Source of the DNA: Rugalucina vietnamica
Taxonomy: Eukaryota; Mollusca; Bivalvia; Lucinida; Lucinidae
Direction: 5' to 3'
Assembly (NCBI GenBank): GCA_964017185.1
Contig: OZ024877.1
Location: 6,364,006-6,428,005, forward strand
Length of the DNA: 64,000 nucleotides
Below the pieces are notes generated by a model. It saw nothing but the letters and a program-made list of their open reading frames with translations. It was not told where the DNA came from and did no database searches. The position numbers were made by a program, and so were the translations under genes. Below are positions 59,835 through 64,000 of this stretch, piece after piece. Numbering within the stretch: position 1 is the first letter of the stretch; each line of letters starts with the position of its first letter.

Positions 59835-60092
59835 TGTAGTATTTTCAGGGACCGGGACAACTTACCAAAACGTCCCAAGGTAGCGTTGGTCCCATAATAT
59901 GTCACATTTCTCTAGTATTTAGCAACCACACCACTTCACAGCAAGCTCTTCACATGTCTACGTCTAACACCCCTCAACAACCGTTATCAACTCAGGCGCA
60001 TGAGAAGTCCGTGCAGCTTTCGCGCCAATATCTTTTGTCAGCCGGATTAACATTGGAGCAGGATTCTAGTCATTTCGACCCCAAATCCCACA
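59835..60092 (-). repeat. 5' LTR
   Basis: Identical by eye to 55698-55955, followed by the TGAT target duplication. Confidence 0.92.
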
Positions 60093-60389
60093 TGATGAAC
60101 GTTTCTCGCGATTTCAAGAGCTATTTGGAGTCGCTCGCTGTTATGGACAGTTGTAATTACAGATGCCGGAGACTTTAAAGTGATAACTGACGTAGAAACA
60201 AGTTGTAAAATCAGGAATTTAACTGTTAACGTGAAACAAATTCAGGAGGAAGTCGTCATTCGAAAGTGAAAGTACAGGTGTAAGTTTAACACAAACAAGT
60301 TTTACTCTTCATTTAACACATTTTCTACATACACTAGCTGCCACAGCCAGCGCCACCAAAGTTTTGTGTTCCTATTTATGTTGGCGTCA

Positions 60390-61600
60390 CTGTCTATCAA
60401 CGTGTCTTAACTGCCGTAGGCAGTTTTCGGTTTCTGAGATGTATGGCATCATTGCCTATCAAAGTGTCTTAACTGCCGTAGGCAGTTTTCGGTTCCTGAG
60501 ATGGGTGGCTTCACTGAGACAGTTGGCGTCACTGTCTATCAAAGTGTCTTAACTGCCATAGGCAGTTTTTGTTTTCTGAGATGGATGGCATCACTGCCTA
60601 TCAAAGTGTCTTAACTGCCGTATGCAGTTTTCGGGTCCTGAGATGGGTGGCTTCACTGAGACAGTTGGCGTCACTGCCTATCAAAGTTTCATAACTGCCG
60701 TTGGCAGTTTTCGGTTTCTGAGATGGATGGCATCACTCTCTATCAAAGTGTCTTAACTGCCGTAGGCAGTTTTCGGTTCCTGAGATGGGTGGCTTCACTG
60801 AGACGGCGCCACTATCTGTCAAAGTGTCTTGACTGCCGTAGGCAGTTTTCGGTTTCTGAGATGGATGGCATCACTGTCTATCAAAGTGTGAGGTGTCTTT
60901 TAACTGCCTAGGCAGTTTTCGGTTCTGAGATGGATGGCTTCACTGAGACGTATGCTGTCACTGTCTATCAAAGAGTCTTAACTGCCGTAGGCAGTTTTCG
61001 GTTTCTGAGATGGATGGCATCACTGCCTATCAAAGTGTCTTAACTGCCGTAGGCATTTTCGGTTCCTGAGATGGGTGGCTTCACTGAGACGGCGCCACTA
61101 TCTGTCAAAGTGTCTTAACTGCCGTAGGCAGTTTTCGGTTTCTGAGATGGATTGAGCATCACTGTCTATCAAAGTGTCTTTACTGCGGTAGGCAGTTTTC
61201 ATTTCCTGAGATGGATGGCTTCACTGAGACGGTTGGCGTCACTGTCTATCAAAGTGTCTTAACTGCCATACGCATTTTTCGGTTTCTGAGATGGATGGCA
61301 TCACTGTCTATCAAAGTGTCTTAACTGCGGTAGGCAGTTTTCGGTTCCTGAGATGGATGGCTTCACTGAGACGGTTGCTGAGACAGTTGGCGTCAATGTC
61401 TATCCAAGTGTCTTAACTGCCGGTAGGCAGTTTTCCATTCCCGAGATGGATGGCCTCACTGTCTGTCATAACTGCCGGTAGGCAGTTTTTGGTTCCTGAC
61501 ATGCATGGTTAACTGTCTATTAAAGTGTCTTAACTGCCGGAAGGCAGTTTTCAGTTCCTGAGACTGATGTCCTCACTGTCTATCAAACTGTCTCTCATTT
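60390..61600 (+). repeat. Tandem array with a GCCGTAGGC hairpin in every unit
   Basis: Units of about 62 and 80 bp alternate, giving a higher-order period of about 142 bp and roughly 17 hairpins. Each unit has aactgccgtaggcagtt (a perfect stem with a short apex), ttcggttcctgagatgg, tcactg and tatcaaagtgtctt. Some stems carry changes (ccataggcag, ccgtatgcag, ccggtaggcag). It decays into loose copies after 61440. Apparent 62-codon frames are repeat translation. Confidence 0.92.
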
Positions 61601-61659
61601 GCTGAGGCTGATGGCCTCACTGTCTATCAATGTGTTTTTTATGCCAGAAGTCAGTTCTT

Positions 61660-61755
61660 TTTTTTTCACCAGTTTATCAATTCTCAAGATTTGCAAAAAC
61701 TGAGTACCAGAGAGTTTCAGGGTCTCCTTAGTGACGGCAAAGTTCTAAAATAACA
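61660..61755 (+). repeat. Direct repeat H, right copy
   Basis: Caccagtttatcaattctca, gggtctccttagtgacggca, gttctaaaata; see 55575-55665. Confidence 0.65.
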
Positions 61756-62079
61756 GGCTGAATATGCAGCAGCAGGAACCCTTAAATCCAGAAGCTTTTT
61801 GCAAAACTTTCTGTATCGAGCAGCTATATAATCGAAGTTTGGAAGCTTTTAATTTGTTTGTTGTCCAAGGAAATGCATTGAAGTCCGGATTTTAGTCAAA
61901 CAGGAAGTGACTTAGCCTGTTAGAACCAATGAAAGATATTCGGAAAGTGAAAGTAGAACAATGAATAATTGTGCAGAGGCTCAAATGAAAGTAAAACGCT
62001 AAACAGACTAGACAAAACACAACCCAAAAGACTGTAAGTTTATATCAAGCACCAGCCGGCAGCTCCAGCCTGTGGCTAG

Positions 62080-62350
62080 TCTGTGTCATTACTGTCCATA
62101 CAACATCCTCCAGAAACTATGTTTTGTGTCTTTTGAAAATTTCTGTGGCTGGTTGGTGTCTTTACTGTCATTACACCATCTTCCAGAAACTATGTAATGT
62201 GTCTCTTCTAAATACCCCAGCTTTTCTAAATACACCAGTCAGTGAATCACAAGTTTTATTAAGCAACTGAAGCAAGCAGCTCGAAGGTCGGTGTCTTTAC
62301 TGCCCAAACACCATCCTACAGAAACCATGAAAAATTGTGTCTTTTGAAAA
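62080..62350 (+). repeat. Degenerate tandem repeat, three units
   Basis: Units with gtgtctttactg, acaccatc, cagaaactatg and gtgtcttttgaaaatttct at about 62085, 62155 and 62288. Confidence 0.7.
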
Positions 62351-63110
62351 TTTCTAAATGCTGTAAATCTGGAAATGTGCGCGAGAATATAATTTTCGCT
62401 AATATTTGTGAATTCGTTGTCTTGCAAAATTAAGTTCTCGCTAATGAAGAATTACAATAAGATTTTAAAAAAATATCTGTGTGTTTATCCTGCTGCGGCA
62501 GCATCTAACCTGTACGAAACATTTCGCCGGTAAAAGATACAGATTTTTTCTTTAATTTCGCACGGAAATTTGTTAATTCTCGGATCCAAAATATCCCGGA
62601 TAAGGCACTAAAGGGAGTATCAATTCATGCTGTCTCTGCTTGATTTTAAGTATCACAAAACACATTAGGATGGTCTAAAATGAGTTTAAGTGACAACTAA
62701 GGCTCTAATAAGAGGCTTTTATAATATTTGATCAAAAAATTTAAGTTACTTTGAATGCAAATGGAGTTTTTCCCTTCATTTTTACCAAAATCTGGTGATT
62801 TTCTGTCCAAAAGCTGAAAACAGTGAAATTTGTTACCTAGTTTTATTGACGATTTGTGCAGAACATGTTGGTTTCACCAGAAATAAAATGATACTGTCTT
62901 AAAGTTAATATATTAGGCTATTGCTTTATGAAAAAATATCATGGATATTTGCTTAAATGATTATTAAAATTATCAGCTTTTAAACTTTATCAATTACAGC
63001 TTTGACAATCTAGCAGAGACCACATATTTCCAATAAATACCATAAATATACCGTAGTTACCTATCCGGGATTTATTGGATCCGAGGTAATACGCCTCTAG
63101 GACAATACAT
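62351..63110. other. Unassigned AT-rich spacer
   Basis: No gene or distinct repeat seen. Confidence 0.4.
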
Positions 63111-63111
63111 T

Positions 63112-63335
63112 AGTTTCCGTGCAGAATCTGGGCTTAAAGGTGGGGCGTAATATGCAAATTAGATGGAATTTTGCAACTTTTCTGGACGGAAAATCAAAAA
63201 AACTTCCGGGTGGGATCAAAAAAATTTCTGTGCGGAATCTGGGCATAAAACGGGTAAAATATGCAAATTAGACGGAATTCTGGTTACTTTTCTGGGGAAA
63301 ATCAGAAAATTTCCGGGCGTAATTGTAAAAGGTTC
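63112..63335 (+). repeat. Tandem duplication, about 112-bp unit, two copies
   Basis: Both copies have ttccgtgcagaatctgggc or its variant, aatatgcaaattaga, ggaatt, cttttctgg and a closing cttccggg or tttccggg. Confidence 0.75.
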
Positions 63336-63661
63336 TGAGCAGAATTATTTGTATACACAAAGACCTTGAATTTCAGTTTCAACACACCTTTCAGTTTATA
63401 GCATAGAATATATTAGATAAACATTTAATAACTGACACGTAAGCATGATGAAACATGCATATCAGTGCTTTTCAACTTTTTGGGTGGAATAATGATTTCG
63501 GCTTCCTGGAAAACAGGTTTGATGCCCCAATTAGGCCTCATTTACCGGCAGAATCCGCCCCTAAATTTCGAACGGGCCGTCTCGACTTTAAGATGCATAA
63601 AATGTTTTCTCATGATATGTATGGCTCTTTCTAAAAAAGTTTTCTGTCTTTATTTCAGTAT

Positions 63662-63764
63662 AATGGCCAATGGTTTGGAAGGTTGGTTGAAAGATGCAGA
63701 GGGGCAGAACCTGGCTGATGCTGTACTCAAAACAGCTAGCTCATCACTTTTTGTGATTCAGTGA
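63662..63764 (+). CDS. Candidate small exon
   Basis: Acceptor-like ctttatttcag is followed within a few bases by an ATG frame, MANGLEGWLKDAEG then LADAVLKTASSSLFVIQ, that stops at 63764. The composition is protein-like but there is no clear donor before the stop. It could be the start of a gene extending beyond the window via a GTG donor inside the last codons, or a chance frame. No family recognised. Confidence 0.25.
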
Positions 63765-64000
63765 GCAGTATTTTAGGTATGTGTGTAACTTTTGTATACT
63801 TCTTATTCTAAATACTTTAATATATTAAAGATACTGCAAAAATACATAAAAGCTGTGAAACTCAGTGGCAAGGGTTTGATGACTAGAAATGTGATGTACT
63901 AGTAGTCTACTGATCATAGCTCTTGATACAGGTTTTCTAATCTGCATCTGCAAAATACACAATTTTATCATGACAGTGGCTGCTTACACATGGGCTTTGT

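Larger units (their letters stand above)
55698..60092 (-). mobile_element. LTR retrotransposon, about 4.4 kb, recent, apparently non-autonomous
   Basis: Two 258-bp LTRs (55698-55955, 59835-60092), identical by eye, begin TG and end CA. TGAT flanks both sides (55694-55697, 60093-60096). Orientation is minus: next to the 59.8-kb LTR lies a primer-binding site (TGGTGGCAGCG, 59832-59822) matching the 3' end of tRNA-Leu, and next to the other lies a polypurine tract (aaagaggggaggaa, 55969-55956). The 3.88-kb interior has no recognisable gag, protease, RT, integrase or RNase H. It contains a (TAAA)n run at 59279-59313, an 85-bp duplication near 56850-56980 and a 60-bp duplication near 58085-58185. 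A 4-bp duplication and Leu primer suggest a Gypsy-type machinery acting in trans. Confidence 0.9.

Noticed and set aside
59954..60178. Frame starting MSTSNTPQQP, present twice
   Set aside because: The duplication is explained by the two LTRs; the frame is antisense to the retrotransposon. An exon duplication is not needed.
60390..61600. CRISPR-like array
   Set aside because: Units are contiguous 62/80-bp repeats with no unique spacers, in a eukaryotic sequence with no cas genes.

Overview
This is a eukaryotic, AT-rich, intron- and transposon-dominated window with no bacterial gene organisation. The repeat types (a GAGGACC-headed tandem repeat with 'accaagttt...ggttctggagaagaagat' blocks, dense fold-back MITEs, mariner-type ends, AP-endonuclease LINEs, intron-containing FkbM-domain genes) suggest a marine lophotrochozoan, probably a bivalve or other mollusc. 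That assignment rests on remembered family resemblance, not on a search.

Only three genes can be supported well. Two are same-strand paralogues of a type II membrane protein with an FkbM methyltransferase fold, each with three coding exons joined by phase-0 introns: copy 1 at 7418-11136 (313 aa) and copy 2 at 26325-29541 (302 aa), both on the minus strand. The third is the 3' part of a four-transmembrane, CD20/MS4A-like gene with a coiled-coil and PPxY tail (52316-54219, minus). A few further minus-strand reading frames between 18.2 and 24.0 kb, and a small plus-strand one at 63.66 kb, look exon-like but cannot be named.

The FkbM genes lie in a large direct segmental duplication (about 7.29-13.82 kb against 25.95-45.04 kb). 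Copy 1 is about 6.5 kb and copy 2 about 19 kb; nearly all the difference is inserted mobile DNA. The duplication therefore gives a paralogous empty site for many insertions: a hairpin MITE that supplies the stop codon and 3'UTR of copy 2; a LINE tail in intron 2 of copy 2 that became a 722-bp tetranucleotide array; a LINE upstream of exon 1; an 8.5-kb element with tandem-repeat inverted ends that split an older mariner-type element; a LINE plus nested TIR element flanked by a 13-bp target duplication; and a 751-bp fold-back element.

Other regions: 0.9-5.2 kb, a frameshifted LINE (minus) and a decayed inverted relative (plus); 5.4-7.2 kb, a 1.5-kb imperfect inverted repeat; 14.2-16.9 kb, a cluster of long palindromes plus a direct duplication; 17.6-23.15 kb, a segment bounded by 0.56-kb inverted repeats; 24.1-24.95 and 47.1-50.5 kb, tandem repeat arrays; 55.7-60.1 kb, a very recent LTR retrotransposon (258-bp LTRs identical by eye, TGAT target duplication) without recognisable gag-pol; 60.4-61.6 kb, a tandem array whose unit carries a small perfect hairpin; 61.7-64 kb, minor tandem repeats.

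No CRISPR array, defence island or biosynthetic cluster is present. The most unusual material is the hairpin MITE family with apparent compensatory change in its stem and its insertion into a coding end, the LINE-seeded microsatellite, and the recent non-coding LTR element.
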